Part shown: positions 15,011 to 22,922 of the stretch, piece after piece
Layout: every line of letters begins with the position of its first letter
How positions within the stretch are numbered: position 1 is the stretch's first letter
Source: Geminocystis sp050753365
GTDB lineage: Bacteria; Cyanobacteriota; Cyanobacteriia; Cyanobacteriales; Cyanobacteriaceae
Reading direction: 5' to 3'
Assembly (NCBI RefSeq): GCF_050753365.1
Contig: NZ_JBLZFY010000047.1
Coordinates: 1-32,014, forward strand
Length of the DNA stretch: 32,014 nt
Notes under the pieces: model-generated
Database searches by the model: none
What the model saw: the letters and a program-made list of their open reading frames with translations, nothing else
Told to the model about the DNA's origin: nothing
Translations under genes and position numbers: made by a program

Positions 15011-16060
15011 ATGTCATCCTATCAACCACCTTTTTTCTTACAAAATGGTTTAATTCAAACTCTCTATGTTGCCTTGTGGATGAATCATCATTGGCAAAAA
15101 ACCACTACTTTAATTGAGCCGAATTATCAAGAGCATATATTTAAGGGGGCAAACGATGTGCCGATTTTTGGCTTAGTGGCGATTCCTGACAATCCTCGTG
15201 GTACGATCGTGGGAACTTATGGAGTTACAGGAGATGTAGAAAATCAATGGTATTTGCGTTTATTAGGACGCAAGGCTTATGCTCAAGGTTATGCAGTGGT
15301 TTTATTTGATTGGAGAGGGCATGGTAAAACTGCTTTACTGTCTCCTGTCTTAACTTCTGATGGTTTATTGGAGGGAAAAGATTTTATGTACATTGCCTCT
15401 CAAGCTAAAGCTATGGGTTGCCCTTCTCAATTTTGGTTTACAGGTTACTCTTTAGGGGGAAAATTGGCATTGTGGGCATTGCATGAGGCATCTCGATCGA
15501 ACATAGAAGAAATTTATAAGTTGCGAGATCAAGATATAGGGGGAGGCATGGTGATATGTCCTAGTTTGCACGGTATGCGCTCTTTAGACTATTTAGAAAA
15601 TCATAATTTTTGGACTCGTTATTTAGAAAAATCCATTGCTAAAAACTTGCAAGAATTGGCAATGCAGATTTTTCAAGCCCATCCTCAACACATTGATATA
15701 GAAGCAATTAAGAAAATTAATAGTATCAAACAATTTGATCAATATTTAGTGATACCTTCTTTGGGATATAACACCGTTGCTGAATATTATGAAGCCTGTA
15801 GCCCTTTAAAATTTATGGGAGATATTAAGAAGCCTACTTTAATCTTATATGCCATAGATGATCCTTTATTTGATCCTACTCTTGTGGATGATTTGAGCAA
15901 AATTGGCACTAAAAACCCGATGATAGATTTAATTTTAACCAAAAATGGTGGTCATGTGGGATATATTAGCAGTTTGTCTTGTCAGCAAGAATATCAAGAT
16001 TTCGATCGATGGTGGGGATGGAATCGTTGTTTAGAATTTGTGACTAAATCTAATCAATAA
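15011..16060 (+). CDS. alpha/beta hydrolase
   Basis: 349 residues with the alpha/beta hydrolase fold. The oxyanion-side strand reads TIVGTYGVTGD (65-75), followed by VVLFDWRGHG (97-106). The nucleophile elbow is GYSLGG with S147. A candidate acid is in AIDDPLFDP (about 281-291), and the histidine is in NGGHVGYIS (about 319). It resembles YheT/EstB-like esterases, but the substrate is unknown. It diverges from lepB with a 64-bp gap. The last 49 coding bases before the final codons are duplicated at 20603, beyond the 4.5-kb accessory segment. Confidence 0.88.
   Translation: MSSYQPPFFLQNGLIQTLYVALWMNHHWQKTTTLIEPNYQEHIFKGANDVPIFGLVAIPDNPRGTIVGTYGVTGDVENQWYLRLLGRKAYAQGYAVVLFDWRGHGKTALLSPVLTSDGLLEGKDFMYIASQAKAMGCPSQFWFTGYSLGGKLALWALHEASRSNIEEIYKLRDQDIGGGMVICPSLHGMRSLDYLENHNFWTRYLEKSIAKNLQELAMQIFQAHPQHIDIEAIKKINSIKQFDQYLVIPSLGYNTVAEYYEACSPLKFMGDIKKPTLILYAIDDPLFDPTLVDDLSKIGTKNPMIDLILTKNGGHVGYISSLSCQQEYQDFDRWWGWNRCLEFVTKSNQ
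15997..16045 (+). repeat. 49-bp direct repeat, left copy (3' end of hydrolase gene)
   Basis: This coding stretch, encoding roughly DFDRWWGWNRCLEFVT, is repeated at 20603-20651 with 48 of 49 bases identical (one A/C difference). The two copies bracket the segment with the 1018- and 301-residue genes. Confidence 0.9.
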
Positions 16061-16126
16061 TATTAAGTTTCCCTAAGTAGGGTTTGCTGAATAACTCAGA
16101 AGACTATTAAAATCAAAGTTTTAGAC

Positions 16127-16147
16127 GGGTTGAACAGTGTTCAACCC
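16127..16147. repeat. dispersed palindrome, second copy
   Basis: GGGTTGAACA / TGTTCAACCC with a central G, followed by CCTACATTTACAAAAAA. It is identical in arms and downstream CCTACATTT to the copy at 7572. It lies between the hydrolase end and the convergent large gene and may act as a terminator. Apart from this palindrome, bases 16061-16347 show no gene. Confidence 0.65.
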
Positions 16148-16347
16148 CTACATTTACAAAAAAGTGTGTGGTTGATGAGCGTAGTCGAATCACATTTTTG
16201 ACAATTTTTACTCAAAAACTGAGCATTTAAAATCTAATTATTTACAAATACGTTTGTGCTTTTATTGAAAATATAACGCTTCAAAACCTTGATTTTTCAT
16301 TCTTTAACCTGACACCCTATTATTGTTTTATTATCTCAACAAAATAA

Positions 16348-19300
16348 TTATACGAAAGCCTCAAAAGCTATTCCTTCTAATTGAAACTGAGGATAATTAT
16401 TAAGAATACTTGTTTTTTCAGCTTCCCCGACAAATATATATGTTCCGGGTTGCTCGGTATTTTGAAAACGATAATAATCGACTCCTATATTGGCTTGTGC
16501 ATCGAGAGCATAAAAAGCAATTCCTTCTTCTGTAAAAACATCGGAATAGTTTTCACGAATGCTTACACTTTCTTCCTCTCCGGCAAATAAATAAGTACCC
16601 GGTACATTTTTATTCTGAAAACGATTAAAACGCACTAAGCCTTCTTCTTCTCCATAAGAAACATTAAAAGCAAATCCTTCTTCGACAAAGGGAGGAGAAT
16701 ATTCATTAAGAACACTTATTCTTTCTTCGTTTCCTACAAATAAATATGTACCCGGTCGATCGATATTTTGGAAACGGAACAAAGGATCATTTAGAGTAAT
16801 ATTCTTCGGTTCGATCGAGATAGTAAAAAGCTCAAAAGTTGTCGCAGAACCATCATTAGCAAATACCCCTACAGTTAAATTGCCCACATCATCACTGCTA
16901 GGAGTGCCACTGAAAGTTAAAGTTTCAATATCAAAATTTAACCAACTAGGTAAAGGAGTAGTACCATCCTCAAGAGAGGCACTGTAGAACAAAGTATCTG
17001 CATCTGGATCAATAAAGGTATCCTCTGGAATTGTCAGATTAAAAAGTTCTGTAGCCCGTGCCACCTGATCTGGAATTTCAATATTAATAATAGGTGCTTC
17101 ATTAACATCTAAGATAGTTAAAGTGAAATCCACTGTAGCATCGGGAGTATCCCCTACGGTATCATCATCCACATTTACGGTGACTTGATATTGATTTTTG
17201 CTTTCAAAATCAGGAGATTCACCAATGAAAAATAACTCTGTATCGATAATTTCAAAACTATCCGCATCAGCACCAGTTAAGAAAAGTTGATTTGAGCCTA
17301 AAGCATCATCGATAATAGTAATATCAGCTACTTTGATACCTGTACCTATTTCCGTATTTTCAGCCAATTCTGTGATCATAGAAGTTAAATTAATGCCAGT
17401 TGGAGGCTCATTAACATCTAAGATACTTAAAGTAAAATCAGTCCTGGCAAAAACATCATCCCCTAAACTCAAATCTTGCACATTTACGGTGACTTGATAT
17501 TGATTTTTGCTTTCAAAATCAGGAGATTCACCGATATAAAATAACTCTGTATCAATAATTTCAAAACTATCAACATCAACACCTGTTAAGGAAAGTTCAT
17601 TTGTGCCTAAAGCATCATCGATAATAGTAATATCAGCTACTTTGATACCAGCACCTACTTCAGTATTTTCCGCTAATTCTGTGGTCGTATTGCTAAGATT
17701 AACGGCAGTGGGGGCTTGATTGGTAGGTGGTAACTCAATAATAGTGAGCAGAGTGTTTACTAAATCGTCAGGCTCTGGAGTTGCAAAAAAACTACCTCCG
17801 GTGGTATTTGCTATGGACTCAAGATCAGGATCAAGAGCATCAAAATTTCCTGTATAAATTGTGTAAATCTCAAGATTTGCCATGGATATATCCGGAGTAG
17901 GAGACTCGTCTATAAACTCGAAGGGAGGTAAATCAGGATCATCTCCACTGATCTGGAAAAATCGTTCTGTTTTAGTGGAAACAAGGGGTATGGGAGATAA
18001 GGTAAACAAGTCGAGAGAACCTGAAGTTCCCGTGCGGTGAGAACTAGCAGTGATAGTAGCCCCAATATTAGCGGCATAAGAGGCAACTATACTCGCTAGA
18101 GAAGCATCCTTAGCTGGAGCATCCGTAAATAATACTACCCGATGTACACCCGCACCCGGTCTCCAGTCTCCCATCGTGCCGTCTAGTGCTTTAAGCAGTC
18201 CGTCAAAGGGCGTTTCTGGTATATCACCTCCCCCTGACACACTGATGCCATTGAGAGCATTAAGTGCCGCCGCTTTTCGATCGACAAATTCCACTTGATC
18301 GGTAAATGGAAGAATGATTGAGGAGGGTTCACCAATTGTTGTATCCTTAAACCCTACTATACCAATACGAGCATCTTTTGTATCATCAGCAAATAGAGTA
18401 TTAATAATCGCAGTGCCGTTCGCCTTCACTGCTCCGATGCTATCACCCATGCTACCAGTGGTATCAATGACAAGTGCGAAATCCAATTGATAAGTTAATC
18501 CCTTTTTCTTTAGATTAAATACTTGTCCTCCTTCAAACATTACCTTTTCTATGTTGATGAGCTTATCTTCTCCCTCGTTTTTAGCACCACGAACATGACG
18601 GGATGTCCAAGTTCCGTCTGGATTTAATCGCAAATCATAATCTGTAGGTTTGCCCATGAAACCAGCAGTATCTATGCCATTACCTCCATTTAGTGTATCG
18701 TCTCCTCCTAAACCCCAGAGAAAATCATCACCATCACCACTATAGAAAGTATTCTTAGAAGGACCTCCAATCAATAAGTCCTTAGAGTTACCAGCCTTCT
18801 GTGAACTATGATCTAAATCTTGTGACACAGCTCTGTCAATTGTCGCACCGTTAGTGTAATCAAAATTCAATTTATGAAGAGATCCATCACTATCATAAGC
18901 AATGTATGATACCTGTTGGGGAAGACCTAGTTGGGCAAAAATGACATTTGCATAATCAACATTGCTTCCTTTATAGTCTGTTGTTTCTCTCCCACCTGAA
19001 TCTATATAATAGCCATTTAACCGAAGACTTCTTTCTTTTGCAGGATTATTCTCTCCAGCATCCATTCTTCCTGTTAGGGCATGAACCAATTCATGTACAA
19101 TAGCTGTTACCGCAGTATCTTTTACTGCTTTACCTCTTGGTGTGATGTAAGTAGCATTTTCTAGAAATGATAGGTCTAACTCTAATTTACCATCATTAAG
19201 ATAGGCTTGAAATGCCCGTGGTACAAATTTGATTTCTATGGTTTTTCCAGCATCAATCCAATTATGGAACATGGTTCTTGCCGTTGAAGATCCATTGTAT

Positions 19301-19404
19301 GCTGTTTGCATTGCGGATAAAATAGTTGCTTTATCGGTGGCGGTAAATGCAATACCACCATCACTGGGCAAGAAAGTCGTTTTTTCAGAGAAACTCCAAG
19401 TCAT
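16348..19404 (-). CDS. large multidomain RTX/von Willebrand A/cadherin-like protein with HExxH motif
   Basis: 1018 residues. An N-terminal metallopeptidase-like domain carries HELVH (104-108) and resembles M91/NleD-type proteases; zinc binding is inferred. Residues 221-246 have RTX calcium-binding nonapeptides (GDGDDFLWG, GGDDTLNGG). A von Willebrand A domain (about 306-560) has a MIDAS-type DTTGS at 314-318. Two nearly identical cadherin-like repeats of about 103 residues follow (about 570-775), then a dystroglycan-type Ig-like domain (about 780-870) and three C-terminal repeats beginning FRFQN, NRFQN and YRFQN with PGTYLF/PGTYIF. There is no signal peptide. RTX proteins usually leave by type I secretion, but no exporter is in the window. 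It probably forms an operon with the upstream membrane protein (17-bp gap). It may be a surface adhesin or a secreted protease or effector. Confidence 0.85.
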   Translation of the reverse strand: MTWSFSEKTTFLPSDGGIAFTATDKATILSAMQTAYNGSSTARTMFHNWIDAGKTIEIKFVPRAFQAYLNDGKLELDLSFLENATYITPRGKAVKDTAVTAIVHELVHALTGRMDAGENNPAKERSLRLNGYYIDSGGRETTDYKGSNVDYANVIFAQLGLPQQVSYIAYDSDGSLHKLNFDYTNGATIDRAVSQDLDHSSQKAGNSKDLLIGGPSKNTFYSGDGDDFLWGLGGDDTLNGGNGIDTAGFMGKPTDYDLRLNPDGTWTSRHVRGAKNEGEDKLINIEKVMFEGGQVFNLKKKGLTYQLDFALVIDTTGSMGDSIGAVKANGTAIINTLFADDTKDARIGIVGFKDTTIGEPSSIILPFTDQVEFVDRKAAALNALNGISVSGGGDIPETPFDGLLKALDGTMGDWRPGAGVHRVVLFTDAPAKDASLASIVASYAANIGATITASSHRTGTSGSLDLFTLSPIPLVSTKTERFFQISGDDPDLPPFEFIDESPTPDISMANLEIYTIYTGNFDALDPDLESIANTTGGSFFATPEPDDLVNTLLTIIELPPTNQAPTAVNLSNTTTELAENTEVGAGIKVADITIIDDALGTNELSLTGVDVDSFEIIDTELFYIGESPDFESKNQYQVTVNVQDLSLGDDVFARTDFTLSILDVNEPPTGINLTSMITELAENTEIGTGIKVADITIIDDALGSNQLFLTGADADSFEIIDTELFFIGESPDFESKNQYQVTVNVDDDTVGDTPDATVDFTLTILDVNEAPIINIEIPDQVARATELFNLTIPEDTFIDPDADTLFYSASLEDGTTPLPSWLNFDIETLTFSGTPSSDDVGNLTVGVFANDGSATTFELFTISIEPKNITLNDPLFRFQNIDRPGTYLFVGNEERISVLNEYSPPFVEEGFAFNVSYGEEEGLVRFNRFQNKNVPGTYLFAGEEESVSIRENYSDVFTEEGIAFYALDAQANIGVDYYRFQNTEQPGTYIFVGEAEKTSILNNYPQFQLEGIAFEAFV
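17101..17710 (-). repeat. internal tandem duplication of about 309 bp (cadherin-like repeats)
   Basis: Two adjacent copies of a unit of about 103 codons. The identical stretch beginning CATTTACGGTGACTTGATAT occurs at 17172 and 17481. High DNA-level identity over much of the unit indicates a recent duplication or ongoing homogenisation within the large surface-protein gene. Confidence 0.8.
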
Positions 19405-19421
19405 GATTTTGCTCCTTATAA

Positions 19422-20327
19422 CTAATAAAGTTGATTAATTTGATATTGATCTAGAGTGAAAATTGGTTGTAAATCGAGAACATTTTTGTAGCGGATATCC
19501 GTTTTACTTGAAGTAAAACATTGATCAACAAGGATTTTCGTTAGATTGGTATATCCATTTGCACCTTGTTCTACGGTCTTTCTCATCCCAGATAAAGCCA
19601 TATTGGAAAAAGGACCTCGTGTACTTTGCCAAGAATGACGAAATAGCCACAGGACATCGGCAGGAATTCTTTGTGAGATAGGCTTTGTTGCGTTTTCCTC
19701 TGATGGTGATCGCTGAATTTCAGAGTTGGCGTAGTCACCAACATACTCTAAAAACAAATGAGAGCTAAGAGTCACAAGAGGCGAATTCAGAGATAGATTT
19801 GGATTAGTCAATAAAGCCTGATCTGCTAAAAATTGGCGTTCGTTCCAAATAAATATAGCTTGAATTAGGGTTGTATCTGAGCGATCGATCGTAAGTTTTA
19901 CCCAAGGACTATCAAGACGACAAGTTACATTGGATATGATGTTGTCTAACTCTGGGGGAGGTGTTAGGGGATCATTCCCTGACGTGACTAGAGGAAGCCT
20001 GACAAATATCAGACTGTTCATCGGTTTTTTGCCCGAATTTTCTTCGCAGGATTCTGCTGGAGAATATTTAGATGAAACATAATTTGTGAGGGAAGTTACG
20101 AAAGACTTGAAATATGGATCATTTATAGCTTCCATTGATCTCACTTCTGAGGTAACAGAATCATCAATGATGCGTATGGCATAACCATTTTGATTACACA
20201 TCCATGCCTCCGTTGGGTAGGTTAACCCAAATACTTTATAAATTCCAAAACTTGTCAATACCAATAGCAAAGTAATTGCTGGGTATTGAAATTCCACCAT
20301 TAGTTTTTTAAAAAACGATTTACTCAT
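19422..20327 (-). CDS. membrane-anchored protein of unknown function, partner of the large RTX protein
   Basis: 301 residues. A short basic N-terminus (MSKSFFKKLM) and one membrane helix (about 15-34, YPAITLLLVLTSFGIYKVFG) place the rest outside the cytoplasm. The outer part has a few cysteines (C44, C94, a VTCRLDSP segment, DQCF) that could form disulfides, and no recognised domain. It precedes the 1018-residue gene by 17 bp on the same strand, so the two are probably cotranscribed. It might be an anchor, chaperone or inhibitor for the large protein. The family is not recognised. Confidence 0.6.
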   Translation of the reverse strand: MSKSFFKKLMVEFQYPAITLLLVLTSFGIYKVFGLTYPTEAWMCNQNGYAIRIIDDSVTSEVRSMEAINDPYFKSFVTSLTNYVSSKYSPAESCEENSGKKPMNSLIFVRLPLVTSGNDPLTPPPELDNIISNVTCRLDSPWVKLTIDRSDTTLIQAIFIWNERQFLADQALLTNPNLSLNSPLVTLSSHLFLEYVGDYANSEIQRSPSEENATKPISQRIPADVLWLFRHSWQSTRGPFSNMALSGMRKTVEQGANGYTNLTKILVDQCFTSSKTDIRYKNVLDLQPIFTLDQYQINQLY

Positions 20328-20566
20328 TATTACCCCTCCCTGATAATTGAAGCGAACAATCAGAAACAGAAGGTAAGTTTACCTTCTTATTTAGTAAGGG
20401 TTTGTGGTTTTTCTGGGCATTCATAATTCACCCGAATTTCCTTTGCATTAGTCTGCAAATCTATTTCTTCTTATATTATATTGTTATCTTTTAAAAACAA
20501 TTTATTTCTGTCATAAAAATTAATATTTCTTTTTCAAAAAGGTGGAATTTTCATAACTAGAAAGAA

Positions 20567-20594
20567 GAGATTGCTTCGTTACCTCGCAATGACA
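20567..20594. repeat. REP-like palindromic repeat, copy 2
   Basis: The sequence reads GAGATTGCTTCGTTACC-TCGCAATGACA. Same family as the copies at 7247, 25600 and 30909. It ends nine bases before the right-hand 49-bp direct repeat, so it lies at the boundary of the accessory segment. Confidence 0.65.
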
Positions 20595-20602
20595 GAATCG
20601 GG

Positions 20603-20651
20603 AGATTTCGATCGATGGTGGGGCTGGAATCGTTGTTTAGAATTTGTGACT
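20603..20651 (+). pseudogene. orphan 3' end of the alpha/beta hydrolase gene
   Basis: 48 of 49 bases match 15997-16045. In frame it reads D-F-D-R-W-W-G-W-N-R-C-L-E-F-V-T and then TAA. It has no start and no upstream homology. It is followed by about 160 bp of AT-rich DNA with a possible -10 box (TATGAT, 20773-20778) before ahcY. Bases 20328-20566 show no gene. Confidence 0.85.
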
Positions 20652-20810
20652 TAATAGCTATAAAAAATCAATTTATGATTCGATCGATTTAGTCGAAACT
20701 TTGTTTGAGACAATAATATTTATATTTTCAAAGTAGTTTGCATTTTTATATCGAACTCAGATGAGTTAAGGTATGATAAACAATGTAAAGTTTTATTTAG
20801 AAAACAACTA

Positions 20811-22088
20811 ATGGTTGCAACTCCTACCAAATTAAATTACGACATTAAAGATATTAGCCTAGCTAGTCTTGGTCGTCAAAGAATTGAATGGGCGGCAAGA
20901 GAAATGCCCGTTTTAGCTCAAATTACTGAGCGTTTTAACACAGAAAAACCCCTCGCTGGTATCCGTTTAGTGGCTTGTTGTCACGTTACCACTGAAACCG
21001 CTAACCTTGCGATCGCACTTCAAGCAGGTGGTGCAGATGCGGTATTAATCGCTAGTAACCCTCTTTCTACTCAAGATGATGTGGCCGCTTGTTTAGTCAA
21101 TGATTACGGTATTCCCGTTTATGCCATCAAAGGAGAAGACAACGCTACCTATCATCGTCATGTACAAACCGCATTAGATCATAAACCTAATGTTATCATC
21201 GATGATGGTTCAGACGTAGTAGCAACCTTAATCAAAGAAAGACAGCATCAACTTGCTGATTTAATCGGTACAACGGAAGAAACCACCACAGGTATTGTGC
21301 GCTTAGAAGCCATGTTTAAAGATGGTGTGTTAACTTTCCCCGCCATGAATGTTAATGATGCTGATACTAAACATTTCTTTGATAATCGTTATGGTACAGG
21401 ACAATCTACTCTTGATGGTATCATTCGCGCAACCAATGTTCTTTTAGCTGGAAAAACCCTCGTAGTTGCAGGTTACGGTTGGTGTGGCAAAGGCGTTGCG
21501 ATGCGTGCGCGTGGATTAGGTTCAAATGTTATCGTGACTGAAATCAACCCCGTTAAAGCCATCGAAGCCGCTATGGACGGTTTCCGAGTGATGACAATGG
21601 ATGAAGCATCTCGTCTTGGGGATGTTTTTGTTACTGTTACAGGCAATAAGCATATCATCCGTAAAGAGCATTTTGAAGCCATGAAAGATGGTGCAATGGT
21701 GTGTAACTCTGGTCACTTCGATATTGAAATTGACTTAGAAGCCTTAAAAGGAATGTCCAGAGAGGTTAAAGAAGTACGCAATTTCACCCAACAATATTTA
21801 CTCAATAGCGGTAAATCTGTCATCGTTTTAGGTGAGGGACGTTTAGTCAATTTAGCGGCGGCTGAAGGACATCCTAGTGCGGTTATGGATATGAGTTTTG
21901 CGAACCAAGCCCTCGCTTGTGAATATCTGGTTAAAAACAAAGATGTATTACAACCTGGTATCCATTCTATTCCCACTGAAGTTGATCAAGAAATTGCTCG
22001 TTTGAAACTACAAGCTATGGGAATTTCGATCGATACTTTAACACCTGCTCAAATCGAGTATATGAACTCTTGGACGGTGGGAACGTAA
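20811..22088 (+). CDS. ahcY: S-adenosylhomocysteine hydrolase
   Basis: Splits S-adenosylhomocysteine into adenosine and homocysteine, removing the product inhibitor of methyltransferases. 425 residues. The NAD-binding Rossmann loop is VVAGYGWCGKGVAMRARG (about 219-236). The substrate domain has ACCHVTTETANLAIAL (about 54-69) and the family motif NVNDADTKHFFDNRYGTGQS, with the conserved lysine/aspartate region. The C-terminus DTLTPAQIEYMNSW is typical, ending in a short tail. No SAH riboswitch-like element is evident in the AT-rich leader. A heptamer repeat array begins six bases after the stop. Confidence 0.97.
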   Translation: MVATPTKLNYDIKDISLASLGRQRIEWAAREMPVLAQITERFNTEKPLAGIRLVACCHVTTETANLAIALQAGGADAVLIASNPLSTQDDVAACLVNDYGIPVYAIKGEDNATYHRHVQTALDHKPNVIIDDGSDVVATLIKERQHQLADLIGTTEETTTGIVRLEAMFKDGVLTFPAMNVNDADTKHFFDNRYGTGQSTLDGIIRATNVLLAGKTLVVAGYGWCGKGVAMRARGLGSNVIVTEINPVKAIEAAMDGFRVMTMDEASRLGDVFVTVTGNKHIIRKEHFEAMKDGAMVCNSGHFDIEIDLEALKGMSREVKEVRNFTQQYLLNSGKSVIVLGEGRLVNLAAAEGHPSAVMDMSFANQALACEYLVKNKDVLQPGIHSIPTEVDQEIARLKLQAMGISIDTLTPAQIEYMNSWTVGT

Positions 22089-22093
22089 ATTAA

Positions 22094-22128
22094 TGAGGAA
22101 TGAGGAATGAGGAATGAGGAATGAGGAA
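22094..22128. repeat. heptanucleotide tandem repeat, five TGAGGAA units
   Basis: Five perfect TGAGGAA units follow ahcY. The complementary heptamer (TTCCTCA) recurs at 22908-22921, so the pentapeptide gene and the remnant behind it are flanked by inverted arrays. Cyanobacterial short tandemly repeated repeats behave like this, and copy number often varies between strains. Confidence 0.8.
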
Positions 22129-22193
22129 TTAACATCCTAATTTTTTTTACCTATTATCTAAAATCTAAAACTTAATATCTAATTATTATATTT

Positions 22194-22694
22194 ATGTTTA
22201 AAAAATTAATTCGTTTTTTTGCTGTAATTTTAACATTAACAATCTTATTTATGCCCAATAGTTCGATCGCAGCTAGTTCTAGTGCCGTTACGTCCACCTT
22301 TGAAAGTAAAAATTTGAGTGGACAAGATTTTTCAGGGCAAAACTTACAACTAGCAGAATTTACCAAAGTAAAACTAGAAAACGCTAACTTCAGTAACGCA
22401 GATTTACGGGGAAGCGTTTTTAACGCTGTAATGGCTGAAAATGTTAACTTCTCAGGTTCTGACCTTACTAATGCTTTAACTTATGTTACTAGCTTCGATA
22501 ACGCTGATTTTACCGATGCCATTTTACGAGAAGCCATTATGCAACGATCGACTTTTAATAGTACAAAAATTACGGGGGCAGATTTCACCGAAGCCGTATT
22601 AGATAAACCACAAATCATCAAACTTTGTGAATACGCCGATGGTATAAATTCTAAAACAGGAGCTAGTACCCGTCAATCCCTCGGTTGTCCATAA
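22194..22694 (+). CDS. exported pentapeptide-repeat protein (lumenal type)
   Basis: 166 residues. A Sec-type signal peptide spans about 1-26 (KK, hydrophobic core, then SSIAA). Pentapeptide repeats of the A(D/N)LxX kind run from about 38 to 140, such as LSGQDFSGQN, LENANFSNAD, NADFTDAIL and ITGADFTEAV, forming a right-handed beta helix. A short C-terminal module with two cysteines (LCEYADG...SLGCP) matches lumenal pentapeptide proteins of cyanobacteria and chloroplasts. It is probably in the thylakoid lumen or periplasm. The function is not known. Confidence 0.85.
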   Translation: MFKKLIRFFAVILTLTILFMPNSSIAASSSAVTSTFESKNLSGQDFSGQNLQLAEFTKVKLENANFSNADLRGSVFNAVMAENVNFSGSDLTNALTYVTSFDNADFTDAILREAIMQRSTFNSTKITGADFTEAVLDKPQIIKLCEYADGINSKTGASTRQSLGCP

Positions 22695-22711
22695 CTGTAT
22701 TAATCTTAGAA

Positions 22712-22807
22712 ATGACAGATATAATTGCTAATTATGATGAACCTTGGAAAGAAGCAATCTCAGAATATTTTGACTACTTCTTAGAGTTCTTTTTCCCAGA
22801 GGTTTAG
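22712..22807 (+). pseudogene. truncated Rpn/DUF4351-like nuclease-family remnant
   Basis: A 31-codon ORF beginning MTDIIANYDEPWKEAISEYF and ending FFFPEV-stop matches the very N-terminus of the cyanobacterial Rpn-like/DUF4351 proteins ('DxPWKEaxExYFxxFxxFFFPxxy'). After the stop, the next bases still read N-L-I-H-W in frame, as expected of the intact family, then more stops follow. The rest (normally over 200 codons) is missing. A broken insertion or decayed gene. Confidence 0.6.
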
Positions 22808-22887
22808 AATTTAATACACTGGTCAAGATTTTATCATTAGGGACAATCGCATTTAGCTTTTCGATCGAATCATTGCCTTTTGCCTTT

Positions 22888-22922
22888 CTTAATTCTTAAT
22901 TCTTAATTCCTCATTCCTCATT
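22888..22922. repeat. heptanucleotide arrays CTTAATT x3 and CCTCATT x2
   Basis: Three CTTAATT units (22888-22908) run directly into two CCTCATT units (22909-22922), the inverse of the array after ahcY. The last unit overlaps the stop codon of the DUF4168 gene, which reads TAA inside TAATGAGG. Confidence 0.75.

Larger units (their letters stand above)
16046..20602. other. candidate inserted accessory segment between 49-bp direct repeats
   Basis: About 4.56 kb lying between two near-identical copies of the hydrolase 3' end. It holds a large secreted-type gene and a membrane-anchored partner, both minus strand, and a REP-like repeat that abuts the right copy. The most economical reading is that a segment entered at the end of the hydrolase gene, leaving an intact gene on the left and an orphan tail on the right next to ahcY. 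No integrase or transposase is present, so recombination between repeats, or loss of the mobility gene, must be assumed. Confidence 0.45.

Noticed and set aside
16081..16110. Insertion-sequence end (GGGTTTGCTGAATAA-like) after the hydrolase gene
   Set aside because: No matching inverted end, no target duplication next to it and no transposase in the window.
16348..19404. Type I secretion operon
   Set aside because: RTX repeats suggest this route, but no ABC/membrane-fusion/TolC-type exporter genes are in the window. The fused ABC at 2881 has an ABC-2 permease, not the RTX-exporter type.
20652..20810. SAH riboswitch before ahcY
   Set aside because: The leader is AT-rich with no recognisable SAH-aptamer core or stable stems.
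22088..22193. CRISPR-like array after ahcY
   Set aside because: The units are contiguous 7-mers without spacers, so this is a short tandem repeat.
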